The notes beneath the pieces were generated by a model that worked only from the letters and a program-made list of their open reading frames with translations, was not told the origin of the DNA and ran no database searches. Shown here piece by piece: positions 1-6,802 of a stretch of 24,859 nt of DNA. The stretch is from VGCC01 sp040381195 (GTDB lineage: Bacteria; Actinomycetota; Actinomycetes; S36-B12): assembly GCA_040381195.1 (NCBI GenBank), contig JBEIHR010000017.1:1-24859 (forward strand), given 5' to 3'. Both the position numbers and the translations under genes were made by a program. Numbering within the stretch: position 1 is the first letter of the stretch; every line of letters begins with the position of its first letter.

Positions 1-2
1 GC

Positions 3-182
3 CAGGCGCGCCCCGGCGACCTCGTCTTCTATTTCGGCAGCGGGGCGCACCACGTCGGCCTGTACATCGGCGGCGGCAAGATGGTGCATGCCGCCAACCC
101 CAGGTCCGGGGTCCTCGTCACCAACATTCTCGGACCCTGGTACTCCTCCCGATTCAGTGGAATCGGGCGCGTCGTCAGCTAG
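3..182 (+). CDS. NlpC/P60 family cell-wall endopeptidase, C-terminal fragment (5' end outside window)
   Basis: Only the last 59 residues are present. They match the end of the NlpC/P60 papain-like fold: a PGDLVFY strand, then HHVGLYIGGGKMVHA, which carries the catalytic His of HVGLYIG and the third polar active-site His of MVHA. The nucleophilic Cys would lie upstream, outside the window. Family members hydrolyse the D-Glu to diaminopimelate bond in peptidoglycan stem peptides after export. M. tuberculosis has an NlpC/P60 gene (Rv2190c) near fadD15, as here, which supports orthology. The TAG stop at 180-182 overlaps the stop of the convergent ligase gene inside one CTAG. Whether an export signal or SH3/coiled-coil part precedes the domain cannot be judged. 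Confidence 0.85.
   Translation, partial: QARPGDLVFYFGSGAHHVGLYIGGGKMVHAANPRSGVLVTNILGPWYSSRFSGIGRVVS
179..182. other. Shared convergent stop CTAG (NlpC / fadD)
   Basis: TAG of the plus gene (180-182) and TAG of the minus gene (read from 179-181) lie in one palindromic CTAG. There is no intergenic base and no terminator hairpin at the junction. Confidence 0.85.
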
Positions 183-1975
183 CGGTACAGCGCCTCGACC
201 TCTTCGGCGTGCTCCTTCATCACCACAGCGCGCTTGATGCTCTGCTTCGGCGTGAGTTGGCCGCCGTCGATCGTCCAGTCGGTAGTGAGGATCGCGAACT
301 TCTTGATCGCCTCCGCCTGGGACACGGCCTTGTTCGCCTCGTCCACCGCCTTCTGGATCTCGGCGTTCAGGTCGGCGTCGTTCACCAGGTCCGCCACCGT
401 CGAGCCCTCGGGCTTCCCGGTGAGCTTGACCCAGCCGGGGAGTGCCTCCACGTCGATCGTCACGAGCGCTCCGATGAACGGCTTCGCGTCGCCGACGACC
501 ACGCACTGGCTGACCAGGAAGTGGCTGCGAAGTCGGTCCTCGAGCACGGCGGGCGCGACGTTCTTGCCACCGGCGGTCACCAGGATCTCCTTCTTGCGCC
601 CGGTGATCTTGACGAAGCCACGGTCGTCGATCTGGCCGAGGTCACCGGAGTGGAACCACCCGTCGGGGGTAATGGCCTCCGCCGTCGCGGTCGGGTTGTT
701 CCAGTAGCCGACGAAGATCTGGTCGCCACCGAGGAGGAGTTCGCCGTCGGGTGCCACCTTGACCTTGGCCCCCGGGATCGGCTGACCCACGGTGCCGATG
801 GACAGGGCGTCCGGGCGGCTCACCGTCGAGGCGGCACTGGTCTCCGTTAGGCCGTAGCCCTCCAGGATGGTGACGCCGATGCCACGGTAGAAGTGGCCGA
901 GGCGCTCACCGAGCGGTGCGCCACCGGAGACGGCCCACTCCACCTTTCCGCCGAGGGCGGCGCGGAGCTTCTTGTAGACGAGCTTGTCGAAGAGAGCGTG
1001 CTTGATCTTGAGTCCGAGTCCGCCGCCGCCCTCGTCGAGGGACTTGCTGTAGTCGATGGCCACGTTCGCGGCGGTGTCGAACAGGTGACCCTTGCCGTTC
1101 GCGGTGGCCTTTTGCTGTGCCGAGTTGTAGACCTTCTCGAACACACGGGGCACGGCCAGGATGAACGTGGGCTGGAACGACCCGAGGAGCGGCAGCAATT
1201 CGGTGACATCCGGTGCGTGTCCGAGGCGGACGCGTGCTCGGACGCAGCCGAGTTGCACCATGCGGCCGAACACGTGCGCGACCGGGAGGAAGAGGAGGGT
1301 CGAGGACCCGGGGGAGAGGAACACCTCCTTCATGCCGAGCACCACGCTGTCCACCTCGAACATGAAGTTGCGGTGCGTGAGCATGCATCCCTTCGGGCGA
1401 CCCGTGGTGCCCGAGGTGTAGATGATCGTGGCGAGGGAGTCCGGGGTCAGCGACGAGCGACGGGCCTCGAGCTCCTCATCGGTGACCCCGACACCGGCTG
1501 CCTTGAGCTCGTCGATGCAGTCGGATTCGAAGACCCAGGCGCGTGTGACGTCGGGGACCTCGGAGGCGACCGAGTCGAAGATCGCGCGATGGCGCGGCGC
1601 CTCGAAGAAGCAGGCGACGGATCCGGAGTCGGTCAGGATCCAGTGCACCTGCTCGGCGGAGCTGGTCTCGTAGATCGGGACCGAGATCGCTCCTGCGAAC
1701 CAGATGGCGTAGTCGACGAGGGTCCACTCGTACCGGGTGCGGGACATGATTCCGATGCGGTCCCCGGCCTGGACGCCCGAGGCGATGATGCCCTTGGCGA
1801 CGGCCTTGACCTCCTCGTAGAACTCCTGAGACGTCATTCCGACCCAGGCATCCCCGCGCTGCAGGGAGATGATCACCTGGTGGGGTGCCTCACGGACGTT
1901 GTCGAGCACATGCTTGGTGCAGTTGCCCTCGGTCGGGGTAGGGGCGACGGGGGGAACGCTGAACTCGGTGAGCAC
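179..1975 (-). CDS. fadD: Long-chain fatty-acid--CoA ligase (AMP-forming, FadD15-like)
   Basis: This ANL-superfamily adenylating enzyme activates fatty acids to acyl-CoA through an acyl-AMP. Diagnostic motifs appear in order: the P-loop YTSGTTGRPKG, the adenine-binding GYGLTETSAA, GWFHSGDLGQID carrying the ribose-binding Asp, and the hinge/C-terminal GRKKEILVTAGGKNVAP with its catalytic-lysine region. The frame stays open upstream to a GTG at 2014. The GTG at 1975 is preferred because GGAGG (1981-1985) lies 5 bases before it and the resulting N-terminus (VLTEFSVPP) resembles the REFSVPP start common in actinobacterial FadD proteins. That gives 598 residues, normal for the family. It is convergent with the NlpC gene, sharing CTAG, and divergent from the SRPBCC gene. 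No transmembrane segment is evident, so it is probably cytosolic or peripheral. Exact chain-length preference cannot be read from sequence. Confidence 0.93.
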   Translation of the reverse strand: MLTEFSVPPVAPTPTEGNCTKHVLDNVREAPHQVIISLQRGDAWVGMTSQEFYEEVKAVAKGIIASGVQAGDRIGIMSRTRYEWTLVDYAIWFAGAISVPIYETSSAEQVHWILTDSGSVACFFEAPRHRAIFDSVASEVPDVTRAWVFESDCIDELKAAGVGVTDEELEARRSSLTPDSLATIIYTSGTTGRPKGCMLTHRNFMFEVDSVVLGMKEVFLSPGSSTLLFLPVAHVFGRMVQLGCVRARVRLGHAPDVTELLPLLGSFQPTFILAVPRVFEKVYNSAQQKATANGKGHLFDTAANVAIDYSKSLDEGGGGLGLKIKHALFDKLVYKKLRAALGGKVEWAVSGGAPLGERLGHFYRGIGVTILEGYGLTETSAASTVSRPDALSIGTVGQPIPGAKVKVAPDGELLLGGDQIFVGYWNNPTATAEAITPDGWFHSGDLGQIDDRGFVKITGRKKEILVTAGGKNVAPAVLEDRLRSHFLVSQCVVVGDAKPFIGALVTIDVEALPGWVKLTGKPEGSTVADLVNDADLNAEIQKAVDEANKAVSQAEAIKKFAILTTDWTIDGGQLTPKQSIKRAVVMKEHAEEVEALYR

Positions 1976-1980
1976 CGGGA

Positions 1981-1985
1981 CCTCC
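1981..1985 (-). promoter_or_regulatory. Shine-Dalgarno site deciding the fadD start
   Basis: On the minus strand this is GGAGG, 5 bases before GTG 1975. It supports the internal GTG over the more upstream GTG at 2014, which has no such site. Confidence 0.6.
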
Positions 1986-2012
1986 AGGACGGTCGTGGAC
2001 GTGATCCCAATC

Positions 2013-2018
2013 ACGTTA
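2013..2018 (-). promoter_or_regulatory. Candidate -10 box for fadD
   Basis: TAACGT on the minus strand fits the TAnnnT -10 pattern. Transcription would begin near 2006 and leave a leader of about 30 bases containing the GGAGG site before GTG 1975. The box overlaps the alternative GTG at 2014, which argues against that start. No clear -35 is visible. Confidence 0.4.
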
Positions 2019-2079
2019 CGGCACCAACGGGAAATCCACCACCCGTTGCCGGAAAGGGCGGCCGTGGCACCCTTGACCC

Positions 2080-2487
2080 ATGCCGAGCGTGGACATCGTC
2101 GACGAGTCCTTCATCGTGGTCCCGCGCCGCATCGTCGCGGAGGTGGTCGCCCGACCCGAGCGCTGGCGGATCTGGTGGCCCGACCTGGAACTCGAGGTCT
2201 TCCTCGACCGTGGTGTGGACGGCATGGCATGGACCGTGGCGGGGCCCCTCGTCGGCTCGACCGAGATCTGGCTGGAGGAGCACCCCCGGGGGGTTGTCGT
2301 TCACTACTACCTGCGGGCCGAGCCCACGGTCCCTGGATCGTCGACGCAGCCGCGGACGTTGCCCGACTCCCCCCGGAGCCGACGCCATCTCGAGGGAATG
2401 CGCCGCGAGCGGGTCCTGCACTGGAAGCGGGTCATGTGGGCGTTGAAGGACGAGCTCGAGGCGCAGAGCGCCTCCACCTGGTCCTGA
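2080..2487 (+). CDS. SRPBCC (START/polyketide cyclase-like) family protein
   Basis: A 135-residue protein with the helix-grip SRPBCC pattern. It has an N-terminal beta strand (VDIVDESFIVV), a helix with PERWRIWWPDLELEVF (the usual ...P.....W.P.. pattern after the first helices), central strands, and a long amphipathic C-terminal helix (RERVLHWKRVMWALKDELEAQ). Such proteins bind hydrophobic small molecules in a central cavity; no catalytic residues can be assigned. The next gene starts 1 base after its stop, so the two are probably co-transcribed. A second SRPBCC gene follows the phosphoesterase. CACCCT at 2068-2073, 6 bases before ATG, is a degenerate version of the -10 box seen before other genes here. 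An in-frame GTG at 2089 is an alternative start. Confidence 0.75.
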   Translation: MPSVDIVDESFIVVPRRIVAEVVARPERWRIWWPDLELEVFLDRGVDGMAWTVAGPLVGSTEIWLEEHPRGVVVHYYLRAEPTVPGSSTQPRTLPDSPRSRRHLEGMRRERVLHWKRVMWALKDELEAQSASTWS

Positions 2488-2488
2488 C

Positions 2489-3268
2489 GTGCGCGTCCAC
2501 ATCGCCAGCGACGTCCACGGAGCCGGTCAGGCGCTCGCCCGTGCGGCCGAGGGCAGCGACGTGTTCGTCTGTCTCGGCGATCTGATCCTGTTCCTGGATT
2601 ACGACGATCCCGGGCACGGCATCTACGCCGATCTCTTCGGCGTGGACCACGCCCGCCGCTACATAGAACTGCGCACGGCAAATCGATTCGATGAAGCGCG
2701 CGCCCTGAGCCACGCCGCATGGGAACGCATCGGAATCACCGACCAGGGTGCGCGCTACCAAGTCCTCGAGTCGATGGTCCGGGTGCAGTACGAGGAGTTG
2801 TTCGCCGCGATGCCAACACCGGCGTACCTCACCTACGGCAACGTGGATATCCCTCGCCTGTGGACGGACTACCTACGCCCCGGTCACACGGTCCTGGACA
2901 AGGAAGTGATCGACGTCGAGGGTCAGCGGTGGGGGTTCCTCGGCGGTGGGCTCGTTAGTCCCATGCGCACTCCCCATGAAATCGATCCGGAGGAGTACGC
3001 CCGGGCCGTCTCGGATCTCGGACCGGTCGATGTCCTCTTCACCCACATCCCTCCGGCCCTGCCGGAACTGACCTACGACACGGTTGCGCGCCGATTCGAA
3101 ATCGGGAGCACTGCGCTGCGCACCTACGTCGAGGAGCATCAACCGCGCTACCACTTCTTCGGTCACGTCCACCAACCGCTCTCTGCGCGTACCCGGATCG
3201 GCCGGACCGAATGCGTGAATGTGGGTCATTTCCATGGGAGGGAAGCACCCTTCGCCGTAGATCTCTAA
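2489..3268 (+). CDS. Metallophosphoesterase family protein
   Basis: This 259-residue calcineurin-like phosphoesterase shows the metal-ligand blocks in order: SDVHG (Asp8, His10), LGDLI (Asp31), YGNVDIP (Asn, with Asp in the usual His/Asp place), FTHIPP (His) and GHVHQP near residue 219. All dinuclear metal ligands are therefore present and activity is expected. The natural substrate (phosphomonoester, diester or nucleotide) is unknown. A region with little family resemblance (about residues 38-90, YDDPGHGIYADLFG onward) sits between the second and third blocks and probably forms a substrate-specific cap. It starts with GTG 1 base after the preceding SRPBCC stop, so translation is likely coupled. 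No signal peptide, so it is cytosolic. Confidence 0.82.
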   Translation: MRVHIASDVHGAGQALARAAEGSDVFVCLGDLILFLDYDDPGHGIYADLFGVDHARRYIELRTANRFDEARALSHAAWERIGITDQGARYQVLESMVRVQYEELFAAMPTPAYLTYGNVDIPRLWTDYLRPGHTVLDKEVIDVEGQRWGFLGGGLVSPMRTPHEIDPEEYARAVSDLGPVDVLFTHIPPALPELTYDTVARRFEIGSTALRTYVEEHQPRYHFFGHVHQPLSARTRIGRTECVNVGHFHGREAPFAVDL

Positions 3269-3272
3269 GGAG

Positions 3273-3278
3273 TAGCCT
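3273..3278 (+). promoter_or_regulatory. Candidate -10 box, leaderless start of the second SRPBCC gene
   Basis: TAGCCT sits exactly 6 bases before the ATG at 3285, so transcription would begin at or next to the start codon. The same spacing recurs at glk, glpK, aroG, crtE and metF. An AAGGAG at 3267-3272 lies 12 bases from the ATG, too far for a good ribosome site. Confidence 0.5.
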
Positions 3279-3284
3279 GCAGAC

Positions 3285-3737
3285 ATGGCTGAGCAGACGT
3301 CCTCCGAAATCGTGATCGATGCATCTCCCGCCGTGATCATGGACGTCATCGCCGACCTCGCTGCCTACCCCGAGTGGAGCGATGGCATCGAGGCCGTCAC
3401 GGTCCTCAGTCGCTATGAGGACGACAACCGACCTGCGGATGCGCGCTTCACCGTTCGCTCGGGTCCGATCAACGACACCTACGAACTCGAGTACGACTGG
3501 ACGGGTGATAGTCGGGTCACGTGGACGTTGACGAAGGGAGAGATGCTCACCGCCATGGATGGTGAGTACGAGTTGGTCCCCCACGCCTCGGGCGGAACCA
3601 CCGTCCACTACCGGCTCTCGGTCGACGTCAAGATTCCCATGATCGGCATGTTCAAGCGCAAGGCGGAGAAGGTCATCATCGACACAGCCCTCAAGGGATT
3701 GAAGACCCGCGTTGAGTCCCGCAGTTCTGGAGCCTGA
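3285..3737 (+). CDS. SRPBCC family protein (cyclase/dehydrase-like, actinobacterial TB16.3-type)
   Basis: A 150-residue SRPBCC protein with the canonical opening (SSEIVIDASPAVIMDVIADLAAYPEW), alternating strands, and a C-terminal helix after PMIGMFKRKAEKVI. Related actinobacterial proteins are annotated as polyketide cyclase/dehydrase or lipid-transfer-like, mostly by fold. M. tuberculosis carries one (Rv2185c) between fadD15 and the plsC-like gene, a position equivalent to this one. The function is probably binding of a hydrophobic ligand; no enzyme activity is assigned. It lies 16 bases after the phosphoesterase and has its own candidate leaderless promoter. The next gene overlaps its 3' end if the TTG start at 3712 is right. 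Confidence 0.82.
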   Translation: MAEQTSSEIVIDASPAVIMDVIADLAAYPEWSDGIEAVTVLSRYEDDNRPADARFTVRSGPINDTYELEYDWTGDSRVTWTLTKGEMLTAMDGEYELVPHASGGTTVHYRLSVDVKIPMIGMFKRKAEKVIIDTALKGLKTRVESRSSGA

Positions 3738-4440
3738 ACTCCGCGAGTGGGATCTCGATGCAGTTCCCATCGAGGTGCTGGTCTCGGCTCTCTCTCCGAC
3801 CACCTCGCCTGCCGAACAGTGCGCGAGCACGAGTTGTGCGATTGCGATCGCCGACTACGCCGCGCCACCCGACTCTCCAGGTACGTCGGCCACCCTCGTC
3901 ACGGCCGCCACGGCGCTGACGGATCGAGTCGACCTTCGCCTCGATATCCGCGTCGCGGAGTGGTGGGCCGAGGTCGCGACATTGCTCGTTCTCGGTGTTC
4001 CCACGTCGATCTGCGTCGGACCCGTGCCGCGGAAGCGTCACGGGTGGCCCGGGGAGTACCGAGCGTCACTCCGTGACACTGCACGCGACCTCGTGCGCGG
4101 GTGGGGTGATGCTGCGGTGATCGCGCGGGAGTCGCGTGAGCAGCCGGGTCAGTGGCCGGCGCAGGAGAGCGCTTCCGATGCCTTCGTTGCCGATCGTGTC
4201 CTCGTGCGGATGGGCGACGGCTTCGAGTTGACCTGGCATATGCCGGGGCTTCCGCGCAGCGCCGTCGACGTGCGGGCGGGTCGATGGCGCGAGTACCTGG
4301 TGTGGCAGATCGGATCCCTCGTATCTGCGGTCACGCTTCCTCCGGTGCTCACGCGCTGCACTCTCACCGATCTCGACCTGTCCCGGGACCGATGGGTGAC
4401 GCGCTGGTCACCGGATCGATCGGTGTGGCCCGATGTCTGA
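3712..4440 (+). CDS. Conserved hypothetical protein, function not recognised
   Basis: An open frame of up to 242 residues with the codon bias of its neighbours, lying between an SRPBCC gene and a small Cys-pair protein. I do not recognise a family. It is mainly soluble, with Trp-rich stretches (VAEWWAEV; WGD; WHM; RWREYLVWQ; RDRWVTRW) and alternating hydrophobic strands (ATLLVLGVPTSICVG), suggesting an alpha/beta fold. No signal peptide or clear membrane helix. The start is uncertain: TTG 3712 overlaps the previous gene by 26 bases, and an in-frame GTG at 3775 would give 221 residues. It overlaps the next gene by 8 bases, so the two are likely coupled. Confidence 0.6.
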   Translation: MSPAVLEPELREWDLDAVPIEVLVSALSPTTSPAEQCASTSCAIAIADYAAPPDSPGTSATLVTAATALTDRVDLRLDIRVAEWWAEVATLLVLGVPTSICVGPVPRKRHGWPGEYRASLRDTARDLVRGWGDAAVIARESREQPGQWPAQESASDAFVADRVLVRMGDGFELTWHMPGLPRSAVDVRAGRWREYLVWQIGSLVSAVTLPPVLTRCTLTDLDLSRDRWVTRWSPDRSVWPDV

Positions 4441-4690
4441 GCCGCGACCCTGGTGGTTGTCCGAACCTGCCGCACCAGCCGGATGGACCGGCGTGCTGAC
4501 GCAGGCCCAACGCATGATCGGTTGGGCAACCGCCTATGCCACCGAGCAGATCCTGGCCCCGCACTCCACGCACTCCCGACCCGAGGATCACCCCGACTGC
4601 GCCCTCTGCCAGGCGACCACCCTCCTGTCGCCGACCACCCCCACCGCCCGGGAGGAGATCGCGTGGGTCGAGGCTCGGTGGACCACCTAG
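4433..4690 (+). CDS. Small Cys-pair protein, function unknown
   Basis: An 85-residue protein starting at an ATG that overlaps the stop of the preceding gene. Its centre has a cluster HSTHSRPEDHPDCALCQA: three His followed by Cys-x-x-Cys, a possible metal site. The N-terminus is Trp/Pro-rich (PWWLSEPAAPAGW). Small proteins with HP.C..C motifs occur next to glucokinase/SRPBCC genes in other actinobacteria, as I recall, without known function. Its TAG stop is also the first half of the TAGGCT promoter element of the glucokinase gene. Coding is supported by the overlap with both neighbours' signals and by the codon pattern; the function is not inferred. Confidence 0.6.
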   Translation: MSEPRPWWLSEPAAPAGWTGVLTQAQRMIGWATAYATEQILAPHSTHSRPEDHPDCALCQATTLLSPTTPTAREEIAWVEARWTT

Positions 4691-4693
4691 GCT
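4688..4693 (+). promoter_or_regulatory. Candidate -10 box for leaderless glucokinase mRNA
   Basis: TAGGCT lies exactly 6 bases upstream of GTG 4700. Its first three bases are the TAG stop of the upstream small gene. No Shine-Dalgarno sequence is present before the GTG. Confidence 0.5.
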
Positions 4694-4699
4694 TCGCGC

Positions 4700-5644
4700 G
4701 TGGACGTGACCATCGGTGTCGATGTCGGAGGCACCAAGATCCTTGCCGGTGCGGTGGATACCTCCGGCCGGATCCTGCAGACCGCCCGCCGTTCGACCGC
4801 GAAGCATGATGCCCACGAGGTTCTCGAGCAGGTCGCAGACATGGTGGCCGAGCTGCGTGCGACCACCGACATCGTCGGGGTCGGAGTCGGTATCGCCGGA
4901 GGTGTGGACCAGCACCGCTCGCACGTCTATTTCGCACCGAATCTCGGCTGGGAGCAGGTGCCCGCGCGCGCGATCTTGGAGGAGGCCTGCGGGCTTCCCG
5001 TGGTGGTGGAAAACGACGGGAACGCAGCGGCGTGGGCGGAAGCCCGGTTCGGTGCGGGGCGTGGGTGCACCGACTTCGTCATGGTGACCGTCGGGACGGG
5101 TATCGGGGGAGGTGTCATCCTCGGCGGAGCCGTGATGCGCGGTGCGCACGGCGCTGCGAGCGAGATCGGCCACATCACCACCGTCCCGGACGGCCGCCCC
5201 TGTGGGTGTGGCCGGAAGGGATGCTGGGAGCAGTACGCGAGTGGCAATGCGCTCGTGCGCGAGGCACGTGCACTGGCTGCCGAGCATCGCGGTGAAGCGA
5301 CGTTCCTGCTCTCCCTGGGCGATGGGACTCCCGAGGGAGTCCAGGGTGAGCATGTGACCGAGGCTGCGGCAGCCGGGGATCCGGTCGCCGTGCAGGCGTT
5401 CGCCGTGATCGGCACGTGGCTCGGGCGCGGGCTGGTGGATCTCACCGCGGTGCTGGATCCGGAGATGTTCGTGATCGGCGGTGGTGTTGCAGACGCGGGC
5501 GACTTGCTGATGACCCACGTGCGCGCGGTCCTTGATCGGGATGTGGTCGGTTTCCCCTATCGACCGATCCCGACGCTGACCCTCGCCGAGATGGGCAACA
5601 AGGCCGGACTCATCGGAGCAGCCGACCTCGCACGCGTGCCCTAG
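4700..5644 (+). CDS. glk: ROK-family glucokinase
   Basis: This 314-residue enzyme phosphorylates glucose at O6 with ATP. It begins with the phosphate-binding DVGGTK (8-13), then ENDGN (104-108) containing the catalytic Asp106, then GTGIGGG, and the ROK sugar/zinc signature: Glu155 and His158 in SEIGHIT followed by CGCGRKGCWE (Cys168, 170, 175). The complete zinc motif without an N-terminal HTH indicates a kinase rather than a ROK repressor (NagC/XylR type). Length is typical of actinobacterial GlkA. It starts at GTG 9 bases after the small Cys-pair gene, with a candidate leaderless promoter. It ends convergently with the membrane-protein gene in a shared CTAG (5641-5644). Glucose specificity is inferred from family and synteny. 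Confidence 0.93.
   Translation: MDVTIGVDVGGTKILAGAVDTSGRILQTARRSTAKHDAHEVLEQVADMVAELRATTDIVGVGVGIAGGVDQHRSHVYFAPNLGWEQVPARAILEEACGLPVVVENDGNAAAWAEARFGAGRGCTDFVMVTVGTGIGGGVILGGAVMRGAHGAASEIGHITTVPDGRPCGCGRKGCWEQYASGNALVREARALAAEHRGEATFLLSLGDGTPEGVQGEHVTEAAAAGDPVAVQAFAVIGTWLGRGLVDLTAVLDPEMFVIGGGVADAGDLLMTHVRAVLDRDVVGFPYRPIPTLTLAEMGNKAGLIGAADLARVP
5641..5644. other. Shared convergent stop CTAG (glk / small membrane protein)
   Basis: The glk stop TAG occupies 5642-5644 and the opposite gene's stop is read from 5641-5643, both within a palindromic CTAG. Confidence 0.85.
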
Positions 5645-6009
5645 ACGACCGCACCATCCCCGTGGTCCTCACCCGGGGGAACGTGATGCTCGCGGCGCGA
5701 GACCAGGATCGCGAATCCTGCGATCGCACCCGCCACGCCGACCGCCCCGACGAGTGGACCGAATCCAAGGACGTACCCACCGAGGGCGACGAGGGGCCCC
5801 CCGAGTGCGCCAGCCCACGCGGCGCGCGCGATGGCATCGGGTGGTGCGGTGATCGGTGGAGGTTCAGGCGGGGTGTAGCCCTCATCGAAGTACGCATCGA
5901 TGTAGTCGTACTCCTCGACCGGGGGATGATCGAGTTGACCGCTCAGGTCGGCAACGATCGCATCCCACGCCTCCTCGTCCGAGGGATCGGGCCGGCGCGT
6001 GTCGCTCAT
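5641..6009 (-). CDS. Small two-helix membrane protein with Asp/Glu/Pro-rich N-terminus
   Basis: 122 residues. The N-terminal half is acidic and proline-rich (DPSDEEAWDAIVADL, then YTPPEPPPI). It is followed by two adjacent hydrophobic segments at about 64-84 and 86-105 (WAGALGGPLVALGGYVLGF; VGAVGVAGAIAGFAILV) and a charged tail with SRREHH. This architecture with a PPEPPP motif is a recurrent uncharacterised actinobacterial membrane protein type. The ATG overlaps the esterase stop as ATGA (6006-6009), so it is translationally coupled to that gene. Its stop shares CTAG with glk. The role is unknown; a small membrane partner of the esterase is possible but unproven. Confidence 0.75.
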   Translation of the reverse strand: MSDTRRPDPSDEEAWDAIVADLSGQLDHPPVEEYDYIDAYFDEGYTPPEPPPITAPPDAIARAAWAGALGGPLVALGGYVLGFGPLVGAVGVAGAIAGFAILVSRREHHVPPGEDHGDGAVV

Positions 6010-6752
6010 GAACGCAGACGGTTGACGAAGTCGATGCTCTCGCGCTCGATGATGTCGGCATCGAAGTCGAGGGTGGCGACATGCGCGCTGCGCTCCAGCA
6101 CGATCTCACGCCGGTCCGTCGACGCAACGTTGTCCAGGATCCAGCGGGAGTTCGACGGTTCGACGACATGGTCGTCTGCGCTGCGGAAGAGCAGCAACGG
6201 CTGCCGGACTCGTCCGATATCGGACTTGACGGCGCCCCAGAGTTGCGTCATCGAGTACGCGGCCTTGAGCGGGATCTTGTCGTAGGCGATCTCGTCCTGA
6301 CCTGGCTTGTTGATGTCGTTCGAAATCCCCGGGAATGACGGAACGACGAGTCGCAGGACGGGGAGGGCGTGGCGGTCAGCGCGCTCGCTATGGACGGCGG
6401 GGTTGACCAGCACGATGCCGGTGATCGTGTCCCCTTCGTTCTCGGCGATTCGAAGTGTCAGCGCGCCGCCCATGCTGAGCCCCATGACGAAAACCGAGTC
6501 GCAGCGCCGACGGAGCTCGTCGACGGCGCGGAACGCCTCCGAGTACCAGTCCTCCCATCGGGTCAGGTTCATCTCCTGCCAGCGGGTGCCGTGGCCAGGC
6601 AGGCGGGGAACCCGCACTGTCCAGCCCTGCTCGGCCAGCTTCCGTCCCCAGGGGACCATCGAGGCGGGCGAGCCCGTGAAGCCGTGGATCAGGCAGATGC
6701 CGGTGGAATCACCATCGTGGGACCAGGGCTCGGCTCCGGGACGAATCGGCAT
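6006..6752 (-). CDS. Alpha/beta-hydrolase, carboxylesterase / monoacylglycerol-lipase-like
   Basis: A 248-residue serine hydrolase. The oxyanion-hole motif LIHGFTGSP, nucleophile elbow GLSMGG (Ser93), acid SADDHVV (Asp194) and His224 in RSAHVATLD form the full triad. The GFTGSP and GLSMGG motifs resemble the small Est30/carboxylesterase group that acts on short- to medium-chain esters and monoacylglycerols. The ATG at 6752 is chosen because GAGGAG lies 5 bases upstream; a GTG at 6758 would fall on that site. No signal peptide. It sits among lipid genes (fadD, plsC, glpK), which fits acyl-ester or glyceride turnover, though the substrate is not determined by sequence. It is divergent from plsC. 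Confidence 0.85.
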   Translation of the reverse strand: MPIRPGAEPWSHDGDSTGICLIHGFTGSPASMVPWGRKLAEQGWTVRVPRLPGHGTRWQEMNLTRWEDWYSEAFRAVDELRRRCDSVFVMGLSMGGALTLRIAENEGDTITGIVLVNPAVHSERADRHALPVLRLVVPSFPGISNDINKPGQDEIAYDKIPLKAAYSMTQLWGAVKSDIGRVRQPLLLFRSADDHVVEPSNSRWILDNVASTDRREIVLERSAHVATLDFDADIIERESIDFVNRLRS

Positions 6753-6774
6753 CGCCACTCCTCACTGTCGCCGC

Positions 6775-6780
6775 TAGTGT
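6775..6780 (+). promoter_or_regulatory. Candidate -10 box for plsC
   Basis: TAGTGT fits TAnnnT and would start transcription near 6787, giving a leader of about 16 bases containing AAAAGGAG (6791-6798), 4 bases before ATG 6803. Unlike several neighbours, plsC therefore looks led rather than leaderless. Confidence 0.4.
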
Positions 6781-6802
6781 GCCACCAAGGAAAAGGAGAC
6801 CG

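Noticed and set aside
893..2446. Long open frame on the plus strand across the fadD gene
   Set aside because: It is antisense to a gene with complete acyl-CoA ligase motifs, its translation is Arg/Asp/Glu-rich with no family resemblance, and such frames are common by chance in high-GC DNA. The same holds for long frames opposite glpK (7588-9018), glk (4364-5518, -), the crtD-like gene (20586-21740) and the decarboxylase (23509-24387, -).
3267..3272. AAGGAG as ribosome site for the second SRPBCC gene
   Set aside because: It is 12 bases from the ATG and overlaps the preceding stop; the TAGCCT box between them fits leaderless initiation better.
3712..4440. Possible EspG-like secretion chaperone
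   Set aside because: Only length and a loosely similar hydrophobic pattern suggested it; no conserved EspG motif was seen and no ESX genes are near.
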